In this document: positions 47,404 to 56,601 of the stretch, piece by piece | Numbering within the stretch: position 1 is the first letter of the stretch | Layout: every line of letters begins with the position of its first letter | DNA from: Sulfitobacter sp. DSM 110093 | Lineage (GTDB): Bacteria > Pseudomonadota > Alphaproteobacteria > Rhodobacterales > Rhodobacteraceae | DNA: 64,000 nucleotides | Direction of reading: 5' to 3' | Assembly: GCF_022788715.1 (NCBI RefSeq) | Contig: NZ_CP085167.1 | Span: 3,097,501 to 3,161,500 of the forward strand | Position numbers and translations under genes: made by a program | Notes under the pieces: model-generated | The model's database searches: none | Told to the model about the DNA's origin: nothing | The model's input: only the letters and a program-made list of their open reading frames with translations

Positions 47404-49083
47404 ATGGAATTTTTGACACGCACCGGAAAACCGCTGCCGCAATCCGTGCTGAATTCAGCCGAGAACGCCAAGAAAGACCCCGTTAACAGACGCGAATTTC
47501 TGGCCATTGCAAGCGCCTTCGGGGCCACGTCCGCCACGGCCTATGGCATGCTTGGCATGGCCGCGCCTGCGCGCGCCGCAGCCCATGCCAACCTCAAAGA
47601 AGGCGGCACCGTACGGATGCAGATGGAAGTGCGTGCCCTGAAAGACCCGCGCACCTATGACTGGTCGCAGATCGCCAACTTCAGCCGCGGTTGGTTGGAG
47701 TACCTCGCCATCTGGGAAAATGACGGCACCTTCACCCCCGGCCTGCTGGAAAGCTGGGAGATCAACGACGACGCCACCGAATACATGCTGAATGTCCGCA
47801 AGGGTGTGAAGTGGAACGACGGCAGCGATTTCACCGCGCAGGACGTGGCGCGCAACATCGAAGGCTGGTGTGACAAATCGCTCGAAGGCAACTCCATGGC
47901 AGGCCGTTTCGCGACACTGGTGGATGAAGAAACCGGCAAGGCCATCGAAGGCGCGATTGAGGTGGTGGATGACCACACCGTCAAGCTGACACTGCCCACG
48001 TCCGATATCACGCTGATCCCCGGCATGGCCGACTACCCCGCCGCGATCACACCCGAAGGCTTTGACCCCGACACCATGCTCGACAACCCTGTCGGTACCG
48101 GCGCCTATTTGCCGGAATCGCTCGAAGTGGGCGTGAAAAGCGTGTTGGTCAAGAACCCCGACCATACGTGGTGGGGCACTGAGGTCTTTGGCGGCCCCTA
48201 CATCGACCGCCTTGAATACATCGACTATGGCACCGACCCATCTGCATGGATCGCCGCTGCTGAGGCCGAAGAGGTCGATGCGTTCTATTCCATGGAAGGC
48301 GAATACATCGACGTGATGAGCACGCTCGACGGTTGGATCGAGAACGAGATTGCCACGGCGGCGACCATCGTGATCCGCCCCAACCAATTGGCTGAAATCG
48401 ACGGCATGAAGCCTTACGAGGACAAGCGCGTGCGCAACGCCTTGCAACTCGCCGTCGACAACGCTGTGCTGCTGGAACTGGGCTATGCCGGGCGCGGGAT
48501 CGTGGCCGAAAACCACCACGTTGGCCCGATGCACCCGGAATACGCAGAGGTTGAACCGCCCAAGACCGATCCAGAAGCCGCCCGCGCGCTGATGGAAGAA
48601 GCCGGTATGGCGGATTATGAGCATGAGCTCTTTTCGATCGACGATGCGTGGCGCAAGGACACGACCGATGCCGTGGCCGCGCAGTTGCGTGACGCGGGCA
48701 TCAAGGTCAAGCGGACGATCCTGCCCGGCTCGACCTTCTGGAACGACTGGGTGAAATACCCTTTCTCCTCCACCAACTGGAACGCGCGGCCTCTGGGCGT
48801 GCAAATCTGGGCGCTGGCCTATCGCTCGGGCGAGGCGTGGAACGAGTTTGGCTATGCCAACCCCGAGTTCGACGCGCTGCTCTCCGAAGCACTGGCCACG
48901 GCCGATGTCGACGCACGGCGCGAGATCATGGCTAAGGGTGAGAAGATGCTGCAAGACGATGGCGTCACGATCCAGCCCTACTGGCGCTCGCTCTATAACC
49001 ACACCCGCGAGGGGTTGGTGGGTGCCGCGCACCACATCGGGTTTGAATACCACCCGGCGCGGATGGCTTGGGCAGAAGAATGA
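47404..49083 (+). CDS. ABC transporter substrate-binding protein, peptide/opine type
   Basis: A 559-residue SBP_bac_5 protein. The N-terminus carries a Tat signal: [10 protein letters not shown] with the twin arginines at 29-30, a hydrophobic stretch, and a cut site near ARAAAHA at 57-62, so it is exported folded. The rest has the DppA/OppA-like layout ([28 protein letters not shown]). No permease or ATPase gene is adjacent, so its transporter partners lie elsewhere or it works as an orphan sensor. An acetamidase gene converges on it. Confidence 0.94.
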   Translation: MEFLTRTGKPLPQSVLNSAENAKKDPVNRREFLAIASAFGATSATAYGMLGMAAPARAAAHANLKEGGTVRMQMEVRALKDPRTYDWSQIANFSRGWLEYLAIWENDGTFTPGLLESWEINDDATEYMLNVRKGVKWNDGSDFTAQDVARNIEGWCDKSLEGNSMAGRFATLVDEETGKAIEGAIEVVDDHTVKLTLPTSDITLIPGMADYPAAITPEGFDPDTMLDNPVGTGAYLPESLEVGVKSVLVKNPDHTWWGTEVFGGPYIDRLEYIDYGTDPSAWIAAAEAEEVDAFYSMEGEYIDVMSTLDGWIENEIATAATIVIRPNQLAEIDGMKPYEDKRVRNALQLAVDNAVLLELGYAGRGIVAENHHVGPMHPEYAEVEPPKTDPEAARALMEEAGMADYEHELFSIDDAWRKDTTDAVAAQLRDAGIKVKRTILPGSTFWNDWVKYPFSSTNWNARPLGVQIWALAYRSGEAWNEFGYANPEFDALLSEALATADVDARREIMAKGEKMLQDDGVTIQPYWRSLYNHTREGLVGAAHHIGFEYHPARMAWAEE

Positions 49084-49105
49084 TCTGCCACTAGGTAGAA
49101 ACGCG

Positions 49106-49131
49106 AAAGGGCCGCAGCGATGCGGCCCTTT
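49106..49131. terminator. Bidirectional terminator between binding protein and acetamidase genes
   Basis: An 11-bp perfect stem AAAGGGCCGCA / TGCGGCCCTTT with loop GCGA. T-rich on the plus side (TTTGTCTTT) and shared by two converging genes. Confidence 0.85.
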
Positions 49132-49150
49132 GTCTTTGCCGAGTTCAGCC

Positions 49151-50086
49151 TCAGCCGCCGATCAGGTCTTTCGCCATCATCATATGCACGCCCTTTTCGC
49201 GGTTCACCGTCTGGGTGATCCGCAAATCACCCGCCAGAGAACAAAGCACATAGGCATCCTCACGGCTGATCTCCGCCCGTTCGGAGACAAGCGCGATCAT
49301 CTCTCGCAAGGCCATCTCCGCGCAGCGGTCAAGGTCGGGGGCCATGCCCATGGTGATCACATGTGTCGCCGTTTCGGCCTGCGGATAGCTGAGGTCGCGG
49401 TCCTTCAACACAGTCAAACGAAAGCGCCCCTGTAGCGCCGTCTCAATCGCTGTGACGCAGACCTCGCCATCACCCTGCGCGCCGTGCCCGTCCCCGCAGG
49501 AAAACAGCGCCCCTTCATTGAAGACCGGCAGGTAAAGCGTGCTGCCCGCCACCAGTTCCTTATTATCAAGGTTGCCGCCATGCTTGCGCGGCTCAATGGT
49601 GGCGATCCGGCCCCATTCGGGCGGCGGCGCCACGGCCATGACGCCAAAGAACGGGGCCAAAGGCAGCTCAAGCCCCCAAGGCAGCCGGGCGATGCCCCGC
49701 TCTGCGTCAAGCGGGATGTTGGTGTGATAGGTCTCAGGGAAATCCTGCGGCAGCGTACCGGCCAAGGGGCGGATGAAGTTATAGCCCCAGTCCTGCCGCA
49801 GCGCGACGTCGAGGATATCCACCTTAAGCACATCACCGGGCATCGCGCCTTCGACGGCCACCGGGCCGGTCAGGATATGGCCGGGCATCGGCGGCGGGCC
49901 CGCGTTGTGAATGTCGTAAAGTTCGGGCGGGACGTGAAAGCCTTCGGGCGGCAGGCAATTCGGCGCGCCAGAGACCGTGTTAATCACCACCTCCTCCCCG
50001 CTTTTAATCGTCAGCACGGGTTTGCGCATGGCCTCAAAATAGCCCCAGTGACACGTCTCGGGCGTTGCGTTGACGGTTGCGGTCAT
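49151..50086 (-). CDS. Acetamidase/formamidase-family protein
   Basis: A 311-residue FmdA/AmdA-type amidase expected to hydrolyse small amides such as formamide or acetamide to ammonia and acid. The core contains TGPVAVEGAMPGDVLKVDIL and FSCGDGHGAQGDGEVC, the latter with the conserved cysteine, and GDL near the C-terminus. It overlaps the oxidoreductase gene by four bases (ATGA), so the two are coupled. It is of the shorter class, without the extended C-terminal region of fungal enzymes. Confidence 0.9.
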   Translation of the reverse strand: MTATVNATPETCHWGYFEAMRKPVLTIKSGEEVVINTVSGAPNCLPPEGFHVPPELYDIHNAGPPPMPGHILTGPVAVEGAMPGDVLKVDILDVALRQDWGYNFIRPLAGTLPQDFPETYHTNIPLDAERGIARLPWGLELPLAPFFGVMAVAPPPEWGRIATIEPRKHGGNLDNKELVAGSTLYLPVFNEGALFSCGDGHGAQGDGEVCVTAIETALQGRFRLTVLKDRDLSYPQAETATHVITMGMAPDLDRCAEMALREMIALVSERAEISREDAYVLCSLAGDLRITQTVNREKGVHMMMAKDLIGG

Positions 50087-51051
50087 GCGCTGGCCCCTCG
50101 GTTTGCCAAGATACCCTCGACAAGTTCTTGCACGCGCAGCGCTTCTTCTGGGGTGGCCAGACGGCTTGGCTTGCCCGCCATCAGTAGCGCCATGTCATCC
50201 AGTTGCGCCTTAAGGCTGGTGGCACGGGTGTCAATGGGCGCATCGCTGGTGGGCGCGAAGTCTTCCCCGGTTGAAACCGTGTCGATGGCAAATTCGGAAA
50301 TCCGTCGACTGGCCTCTGCGCCTTTCACCGTCACTTCTTGGCGGTCCGGTTGCGCGCCACCAACAGAGCCAAGGATCGAAACCGGCAGCCCATCGCCATT
50401 GACCAGTCGCGCAGCCACATGAGTCTCACAAAGCTTGTCATCGGGATATTCGGCGTGGGCCCACTGCAAGTTTAGCGGCCCCAGCACACGCTCGCTCAGA
50501 AACAAGAAATGCGAGATCACCTCGCGGGTCATGCCGCCCTCTTCCGCAAAGCGCAGCCAATCCGCATCACGCTGCCACGCGCGGGGCCACGCGGGATAGG
50601 TCACGACAATATCGATACCGCAAAGCTCGCCAAGTGCGCCTTGGTTGATAGACCGTGTCAGATCGGTCAATGCCGTGCCTGCCGCTTGGGTAAAGTTGAC
50701 CGCCGCTGGCACGCCTGCGGCTGCCAACTCGGCCACCAGAGCGCGGCTTTCGGCGATATCCACGCCAAGCGGTTTTTCAAGGAAGATCGCCTTGCCCGCT
50801 GCCGCTGCCTCTAGTGCGTAGGCTTTGCGCGGGACCGGGGGACACGCGAGATAGACCAAATCGACATCCGCCATGGCCTCTGTCGCGGTCTTGGTTAGCA
50901 CCGCGTCTGGCGCGATCCCTTGCGCTGCGGCACAGGCCGCTGGATCAGGGTCCCACATCGTGGCGACCGTGAACTCAGGATGCAGCACCATGTTCTCGGC
51001 CATGCGCCGGCCCATGATCCCCAATCCGATTACCGCCGTTCTGATCGCCAT
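50083..51051 (-). CDS. Gfo/Idh/MocA-family oxidoreductase
   Basis: A 322-residue NAD(P)-dependent oxidoreductase: the dinucleotide motif GLGIMGRRM follows the first strand, EKPLGVD holds the conserved lysine, and a C-terminal alpha/beta domain follows. Members act on sugars, inositol or amino-acid-derived substrates; the substrate is not evident. The ATG at 51051 has a GGGAG ribosome-binding site. It is coupled to the acetamidase gene, and the thioesterase gene lies upstream behind a terminator-like hairpin. Confidence 0.9.
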   Translation of the reverse strand: MAIRTAVIGLGIMGRRMAENMVLHPEFTVATMWDPDPAACAAAQGIAPDAVLTKTATEAMADVDLVYLACPPVPRKAYALEAAAAGKAIFLEKPLGVDIAESRALVAELAAAGVPAAVNFTQAAGTALTDLTRSINQGALGELCGIDIVVTYPAWPRAWQRDADWLRFAEEGGMTREVISHFLFLSERVLGPLNLQWAHAEYPDDKLCETHVAARLVNGDGLPVSILGSVGGAQPDRQEVTVKGAEASRRISEFAIDTVSTGEDFAPTSDAPIDTRATSLKAQLDDMALLMAGKPSRLATPEEALRVQELVEGILANRGASA

Positions 51052-51095
51052 CTGAATCTCCCTCAATTTTCAGCGCGATAAGACGCTGCAATGAC

Positions 51096-51123
51096 GGAAA
51101 ATTCAACCACTCCGGGAGCGGTT
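51096..51123 (-). terminator. Possible terminator after the thioesterase gene
   Basis: Read on the minus strand: AACCGCT-CCCGG-AGTGGTT (one G-T pair) followed by GAATTTT. It directly follows the thioesterase stop. Confidence 0.5.
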
Positions 51124-51126
51124 CTT

Positions 51127-51558
51127 TCAAGCGAGATCGGCGCGGATCAGAGGCTTGATCACGCGGCTCAATTCTTCGGGGGCGGATTGGCTTTCGAACA
51201 CATCCGCGATGGTAAAGACACAGGTGAAGGACCCTTCAAAGCACAGCACCCCGTTCTGGCGGGCCTTCATGCCAAAGGTGATGGATTTGTTGCCCAACCG
51301 GGTTGGGTAGGTCTCGCACATCAGCTTATGGCGCGGTGTGACCGGGCTGCGGAAATCCATCGAAAGATTCACAAAAGGCGTGCCAATGTTGCGGTCAATC
51401 TGAAGCTGGAACCAGCCGTCGCCATCAAAATGCGCCTCCCACCATGCGTTGATCGCATCCAGCGCGAAATAGGGCAGCCGCGCCGTATAGGCGATCTGCG
51501 CCGGGTCACAATCACCCCAAGTAACGTTGATCTCGTGAACGAAGTTTTCCGTGGTCAT
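51127..51558 (-). CDS. Hot-dog-fold acyl-CoA thioesterase
   Basis: A 143-residue 4-hydroxybenzoyl-CoA-type thioesterase. The active-site aspartate lies in WGDCDPAQIAYTARLPYF (residues 14-31), and the second strand is LSMDFRSPVTPRHKL. Acyl-CoA substrate unknown; members range from YbgC-like to aromatic acyl-CoA hydrolases. It lies upstream of the oxidoreductase-amidase pair on the same strand and downstream of a tRNA gene. Confidence 0.88.
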   Translation of the reverse strand: MTTENFVHEINVTWGDCDPAQIAYTARLPYFALDAINAWWEAHFDGDGWFQLQIDRNIGTPFVNLSMDFRSPVTPRHKLMCETYPTRLGNKSITFGMKARQNGVLCFEGSFTCVFTIADVFESQSAPEELSRVIKPLIRADLA

Positions 51559-51706
51559 AAGGGTGCTTTCAACTGCTCAAGCCCGCAGGGGCGTTGCGCC
51601 AGTTCTACCCCTTCCAGCCCCGCGTGCAACCCACGGGCTTGCCGTGGTGAAATCACGCCCATACAGCCGCAAAATGCCTAATTCACTTTGTAATCAAGGG
51701 GGAGGA

Positions 51707-51783
<77 letters not shown>

Positions 51784-51872
51784 GTGGCGCGTCGGATAAG
51801 GCAGCTTCGCATTGGGGTCAAGGGCGAAAACTGGATCATTCCGTTTTTGCCCAAGAAAAGTGCCGCCCCGTC

Positions 51873-52673
51873 TTAATGCGCCGGTGCCGACACCACGTCG
51901 AGCAGGGTGCGTCCGCCGTCAATGGTCATGATCTCGCCGGTCATAAAACCTGAGCTTTCGGCGGCGAGGAATTGCACCGCTTCGCAAAGCTCATTCGGGC
52001 CTGCGATCCGGCCAAGCGGCGTATGGGCGCGGATGTCATCGCGCCAGTCACGGTTTTCCGCGACAGCCGCGCGCAGAGAGGCGCTCATTACCGACCCAAA
52101 AGAGATCGCGTTCACGCGTATCCGATGCGGAGCCAAAACCAGCGCAAGTGAACGGGTCATCTGCTGCACCGCTGCCGAGGCGATGGAATAGCCCATCATA
52201 TCCGGCTGGTGCTGCCGCGCGGCGATAGAACTGAGATTGATAATCGAACCAACCTGCCCCTCGGTCTGACCTTCGGCCTGTTTCATCATGCGCCGCGCCA
52301 CCTGTTGCGACAATTGCAGCGCCGTCATCAGGTTTTGCTGCAACAGAGTTTCCACCGAACTGTCATCGATATCCATCGGATCAGTGGGCATCACCTGCCG
52401 CGAGGCGTTCACAAGGATATCCACTTCGTCATAGGCGTCGATGGTGGCAGAGACGAGGTTGGCAATGGTCAGACGCTGGCGCAGGTCACCGGCGAAGACC
52501 CGGATGTTGCCCTCATCGGGGGTATCGCCCAACTCTTCCATGAGCTTTTTCTCATTCGAGTCGGCGCACATCACATTGGCGCCCCGGTCGGCCAGATGCC
52601 GGGCAATGGCAAGGCCGATACCGTCTGCCGCGCCGGTGATGATGGCTGTTTTACCAGAGATCGAGAAAGACAT
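51873..52673 (-). CDS. SDR-fold protein lacking the catalytic lysine
   Basis: A 266-residue SDR. The cofactor motif TGAADGIG (residues 13-20), the acidic D64 region and the Ser pair S148/S149 are present, but the YxxxK motif reads Y162-S-I-A-S166, with serine in place of lysine, and NNAG reads VNAS. NAD(P) binding may remain while reduction is likely impaired. It is the last gene of clpS-methyltransferase-SDR, starting 19 bases after the methyltransferase stop. Confidence 0.88.
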   Translation of the reverse strand: MSFSISGKTAIITGAADGIGLAIARHLADRGANVMCADSNEKKLMEELGDTPDEGNIRVFAGDLRQRLTIANLVSATIDAYDEVDILVNASRQVMPTDPMDIDDSSVETLLQQNLMTALQLSQQVARRMMKQAEGQTEGQVGSIINLSSIAARQHQPDMMGYSIASAAVQQMTRSLALVLAPHRIRVNAISFGSVMSASLRAAVAENRDWRDDIRAHTPLGRIAGPNELCEAVQFLAAESSGFMTGEIMTIDGGRTLLDVVSAPAH

Positions 52674-52692
52674 CGGGATACCCCCTAAAGGC

Positions 52693-53685
52693 TTAGCGGC
52701 GGCGGGTCAGCGGGCGCGTGGCATGGAACAGTTTGAATCGCGCATCGCCCCCCAATTCCGCCACCTGCGCAAAGCGTTTTTTCAGTTCCGCCTCATAGGG
52801 CAGATGCCGGTTGGCCACCATCCATAGGTCGCCCTGCACCGATAGCATCCTTGCGGCGGCTGCGACGAAGGCTTGCCCGATCTGCGGCTCTGCCGCGCGG
52901 CCTGTGTGAAACGGCGGGTTCATCACCACGCTATCCATCCGGTGTGGCGGTTCCCAATGGGTCGCGTCCTCCCAGTGAAACACTGCCCGGCTGTCAGTCA
53001 CGTTGTGGCGCGCGCATTCCAGCGCCAGATGCCCGGCCTCGACCAAATGCACGGTCTTCACCTTGGGCCGCGTCAGGATATGCGCCGAGAGGAAGCCCCA
53101 GCCCGCACCCAAATCGGCCACCTCGGCCCCAAGGTTGTCAGGAAGCACATCGACCAGCAGCGCCGAGGCCAGATCAACCCCATCCGCCGAGAAAACCCCC
53201 GGCGCGGTCCAAAAACCGCCTTCGGTCTGGGCTGGACTCGCTTCCCAATCGGTGAAGAAATCGCTTGAGCCTGCGTCGATCCAGTAAAGCTTTCCATGCG
53301 CCTTTGAGATCGGACCCTGCACTGTCACACGCGCGCGCATTTCGCGAAGGATCGAATCTGCGCCATCGGTCTTTTGCCCATCGACCACCACCGGCCCATC
53401 GCTCACCGCGCAGGCTTGGGCGATCAGCGCACGCGCTTCGTGTTTAGCCCGCGGCAGGCAGACAATCGCGGCGGCATAGCGCCCCTCAACCGAATGCGCA
53501 GCATCATAGCCGCGTGCGGTCCAAGCATCATATGCCGGTTTGAAATCGTGAATGATCTTGCAACGGTCCACCGGCAAATCGGCCAAGTCAGCGTCAACAG
53601 AGGGCTGAAATACAGCGATTTCGCCTGTTTCGGGCAGGTCCAGCCCACCGCCGTTCAGGGCCAGTTCCAGTCGCGGATCAATCAC
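52693..53685 (-). CDS. Class I SAM methyltransferase, RsmC-like
   Basis: A 330-residue protein with a duplicated layout: an N-terminal degenerate half and a C-terminal catalytic half with a SAM motif near LGAEVADLGAGWGFLSAHIL and the target-base motif NPPFHTG. This organisation is that of RsmC/RlmG-type enzymes that methylate guanine in rRNA; RsmC is the likely call. It uses a GTG start at 53685, three bases after the clpS stop, with no strong ribosome-binding site, so translation depends on coupling to clpS. Confidence 0.85.
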   Translation of the reverse strand: MIDPRLELALNGGGLDLPETGEIAVFQPSVDADLADLPVDRCKIIHDFKPAYDAWTARGYDAAHSVEGRYAAAIVCLPRAKHEARALIAQACAVSDGPVVVDGQKTDGADSILREMRARVTVQGPISKAHGKLYWIDAGSSDFFTDWEASPAQTEGGFWTAPGVFSADGVDLASALLVDVLPDNLGAEVADLGAGWGFLSAHILTRPKVKTVHLVEAGHLALECARHNVTDSRAVFHWEDATHWEPPHRMDSVVMNPPFHTGRAAEPQIGQAFVAAAARMLSVQGDLWMVANRHLPYEAELKKRFAQVAELGGDARFKLFHATRPLTRRR

Positions 53686-53688
53686 GTG

Positions 53689-54081
53689 TTATTCTTCTTT
53701 TTCCATAGTGCATTGTAGAGGATGTTGATGACGTCGGGCGAAATCCATCACCTGCGCGACCTTGGTCTCGGCGATTTCGTGGCTAAAGACACCGACCACG
53801 GCCAGCCCTTTCTTATGCACGGTCAGCATAATCTCAAACGCCTGCGCATGGTTCAGGCCAAAGAACCGCTCAAGCACCAGAACAACGAACTCCATCGGGG
53901 TGAAATCATCATTCAGCAACATCACTTTATAAAGCGGCGGGCGTTTAGTCTTGGGGCGCGTCTTGGTCAACAACTCGGTGTCGTCGCCGTCCTTTGGGCC
54001 GTCCGCCATCATCAACCAGCCCGGCGCGTGCCGGTCTGTTGCTTGGGTCATCCAATCTGCTTTCACGTCGTCACGGTGCAT
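53689..54081 (-). CDS. clpS: ATP-dependent Clp protease adaptor ClpS
   Basis: The N-end-rule adaptor that hands substrates with destabilising N-termini to ClpAP. The core is complete: [20 protein letters not shown], then [20 protein letters not shown] and [12 protein letters not shown], with the binding-pocket residues N and D of LLNDD and the H of TVHKKG. The open frame extends far upstream, but the ATG at 54081 has an AGGAG ribosome-binding site; the resulting 130 residues include a charged N-terminal tail longer than in E. coli. clpA is not adjacent. Confidence 0.95.
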   Translation of the reverse strand: MHRDDVKADWMTQATDRHAPGWLMMADGPKDGDDTELLTKTRPKTKRPPLYKVMLLNDDFTPMEFVVLVLERFFGLNHAQAFEIMLTVHKKGLAVVGVFSHEIAETKVAQVMDFARRHQHPLQCTMEKEE

Positions 54082-54168
54082 TGCTGCTCCTGCGGCTGGG
54101 GGTAGAGCTTGTTCGTCGTGCAGCCGTCTATATAACCCCTGAACCAATTTAGGAAAGAGGCAGCACAT

Positions 54169-54876
54169 ATGGGCGAGGCACTCACCACCATCGGCTTCGA
54201 TGCGGATGACACATTGTGGCATAATGAGCGCTAATTTGCACTCTCCCATGACCGTTTTGCAGCCCTTTTGGCAGAACATAGTGAACGCAACCACCTGATG
54301 GCACGCCTTCTTGAGGCCGAGCGGCGCAATCTGCCGCATTACGGTTACGGGATCAAAGGCTTTACCCTATCGATGATCGAGACCGCGATCGAGGTGACAG
54401 ACGGCAAGGTGCCCGCCGAAGTGATCAACGATTTGCTTGCCGCCGGGCGCGAGATGCTGGCCCATCCGATCGAATTACTGCCCCATGTAGAAGACGTGCT
54501 GCAAAGCCTCCAAGGCCACTACCGACTGATCGTGGTGACCAAAGGCGATCTACTGGATCAAGAACGCAAGCTTGCGCAATCCGGTCTGCGGGGCCTGTTC
54601 GACGCGGTCGAAATCGTCTCCCACAAAACCGAAGCCGCATATCGCCGCATTTTTAAGCACCATGGCGAAGGGGCCGCGCGGGGGCTGATGGTCGGCAACT
54701 CTCTAGCCTCTGACGTGCGTCCAATGATCGATGCCGGCGGCTGGGGTGTCTATGTGCCACATGATCTGACATGGGCGATGGAACATGCCGAACCGCCAAC
54801 CAATTCCCCGCGTTTTGCCGAAATTGAAGATTTATCGGGCCTTTCGGAGACATTGAATCGGATCAGATCAGGGTGA
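54169..54876 (+). pseudogene. HAD-family hydrolase with a premature stop codon
   Basis: From an ATG at 54169, with an AGGAAAGAGG ribosome-binding site, the frame reads [20 protein letters not shown], then R21, then TAA at 54232-54234. The same frame continues to 54876 and encodes the rest of a HAD phosphatase: motif I DADDT (residues 11-15) before the stop, and motifs II (VVTKGD), III (SHKTEA) and IV (GNSLASDV) after it. One base change explains the break. Restart at a TTG (54268) or ATG would lack the nucleophile Asp. A sequencing error or genuine loss are both possible. Confidence 0.85.
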
Positions 54877-55140
54877 TTCATTAGGGCGTAAAAGGCGATT
54901 CTAGGTCCCTGTCGCAATCGCCCATTTTCCGCCCAAATTGCGCCTTATTCTCGCCTTAATGCCGCTTATAGTGGGTGATCGTGAACCAGCCTCTACATAT
55001 TGGAGGAGAGATCCGCCCTTTTTCCGCCTGTCCTATAGATTCGACGGCTTCCGCGAAGCGCCGTCCTGTGCTAACTTTAAACCAATTAATAAATGGTCAG
55101 TCGAAAATCGACGGCTTGAGGCAGTAAAAGGCAGGTAAAA

Positions 55141-56601
55141 ATGAAGGCTCGGCGCATTCAGCCGGCCCGTTACGGGCTATTTCTATTCGCAGCAATCTGG
55201 GTTCTGGTGATTTTACCGCTCAGCGCGATCGCCGCCCCCTACGCCGCCTATGTCATTGATGCCCGCACCGGCAAAGAAATCCACGCAGAGAACGCCGACA
55301 CGCGTTTGCACCCTGCCTCCCTGACCAAAATGATGACCCTCTACATCGCTTTTCAGGCGGTAGAGCGGGGGGAACTTTCCCTCGACACCCAAGTCACGAT
55401 TTCTCAAAATGCCGCCTCGGAGCCGCCCAGTAAACTAGGCATGCGTCCCGGCCAAAAGATCGCCCTACGCTACCTAATCCGCGCCGCCGCCGTAAAATCT
55501 GCCAACGATGCTGCCACCGCAATTGGCGAGGCCATCGAAGGCTCTGAGGCTGCTTTCGCCCGCCGCATGAACCGCACCGCCAAACAGCTTGGCATGACAC
55601 GGACCACATTCAAAAACATGCACGGGCTGACAGAAAACGGCCACCTCTCCACCGCGCGTGACATGACGGCCATGGGTCGTCATTTGCTTTATGATTACCC
55701 GCAGTACTACAACCTGTTCTCGCGCATCACTGCCGATGCAGGTGTGCGCAAGGTTTCCCACACCAACCGCCGGTTTCTGGGGTCTTACAAAGGGGCCGAT
55801 GGGATCAAAACAGGCTATACCCGTGCTGCGGGCTTTAATCTGACCGCATCGGCTGAGCGAGGCAATGAGCGGATCATCGTTACCGTTTTCGGCGGCAAAT
55901 CCACCGCATCGCGAAACGCCAAAGTGGCCGAGCTGATGGACCTCGGCTTCCGCCGCGCGCCATCTTCCGCGCCCCTCAGCAAGCCAGTGCCGCCAGTCTA
56001 CGCTGATGTCGAAGATGCGCCAGCCGCCCCCGGTGCCGCAGGCAAGACGATCCGCCTTGTGGGGGCAGTTACAGCCTCCAAGCGCCCGCAGCTTCGCCCC
56101 CGCAGTGAGGTGGTCGTCGTGGCAACCGCAACCGCGCCTGAGGCAACGAGCGTGGTTTCCAACAGCGATATCACCGCAGCTTTACGTGAAGCCGTGCAAA
56201 CTACGCCCGCCGTACCAGCCGCCACACCGGAAAGTAAAGACGCCGAAGTCGTCATCGCATCAGCCCAAGCCTCAGCCCGGCCCGAGCCGCGCCCAAAGGA
56301 TGCAACGTTGGCCGTGCAGCAAGCGGTTGAGCAGGAAATTGTGACCCGTGTCTCTACCTCCGGCGGCCGCCATTGGGGAGTGAACGTTGGCCGTTTCCCC
56401 AGCCGCTATGCTGCTGAAAAGGTGCTACTAAAGACCGCGCTTGCCGAGATGTCGACGCTCGATGGCACCCTGCGCAAAGTGGTACAGCGCCCGCAGGGTT
56501 TCGATGCCAACTTCCTTGGCATGTCCCGCGAAAGCGCCGATCTGGCCTGCCGCCGTCTCGCTGCGCGGAATGTCAGCTGCTTCATGATCGGGCCAAGCTA
56601 A
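55141..56601 (+). CDS. D-alanyl-D-alanine carboxypeptidase with SPOR-like tail
   Basis: A serine-type penicillin-binding protein that trims pentapeptides in peptidoglycan. The 486-residue product has an N-terminal signal (VLVILPLSAIAAPYA), S60-x-x-K63, S120-A-N122 and K223-T-G225 of the catalytic site. After a Pro/Ala/Val-rich linker of roughly 130 residues, the last 80 residues (HWGVNVGRFPSRYAAEKVL) look like a SPOR-type domain that binds denuded septal glycan. The repeat copy B lies just behind it. Confidence 0.95.
   Translation: MKARRIQPARYGLFLFAAIWVLVILPLSAIAAPYAAYVIDARTGKEIHAENADTRLHPASLTKMMTLYIAFQAVERGELSLDTQVTISQNAASEPPSKLGMRPGQKIALRYLIRAAAVKSANDAATAIGEAIEGSEAAFARRMNRTAKQLGMTRTTFKNMHGLTENGHLSTARDMTAMGRHLLYDYPQYYNLFSRITADAGVRKVSHTNRRFLGSYKGADGIKTGYTRAAGFNLTASAERGNERIIVTVFGGKSTASRNAKVAELMDLGFRRAPSSAPLSKPVPPVYADVEDAPAAPGAAGKTIRLVGAVTASKRPQLRPRSEVVVVATATAPEATSVVSNSDITAALREAVQTTPAVPAATPESKDAEVVIASAQASARPEPRPKDATLAVQQAVEQEIVTRVSTSGGRHWGVNVGRFPSRYAAEKVLLKTALAEMSTLDGTLRKVVQRPQGFDANFLGMSRESADLACRRLAARNVSCFMIGPS

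Noticed and set aside
47455..49053. 532-residue frame antisense to the binding-protein gene
   Set aside because: The plus strand encodes a complete Tat-exported SBP with clear family features; the antisense frame has none.
54938..55138. 66-residue frame upstream of the carboxypeptidase
   Set aside because: TTG start without ribosome-binding site, not protein-like; more likely the leader and promoter of the carboxypeptidase gene.
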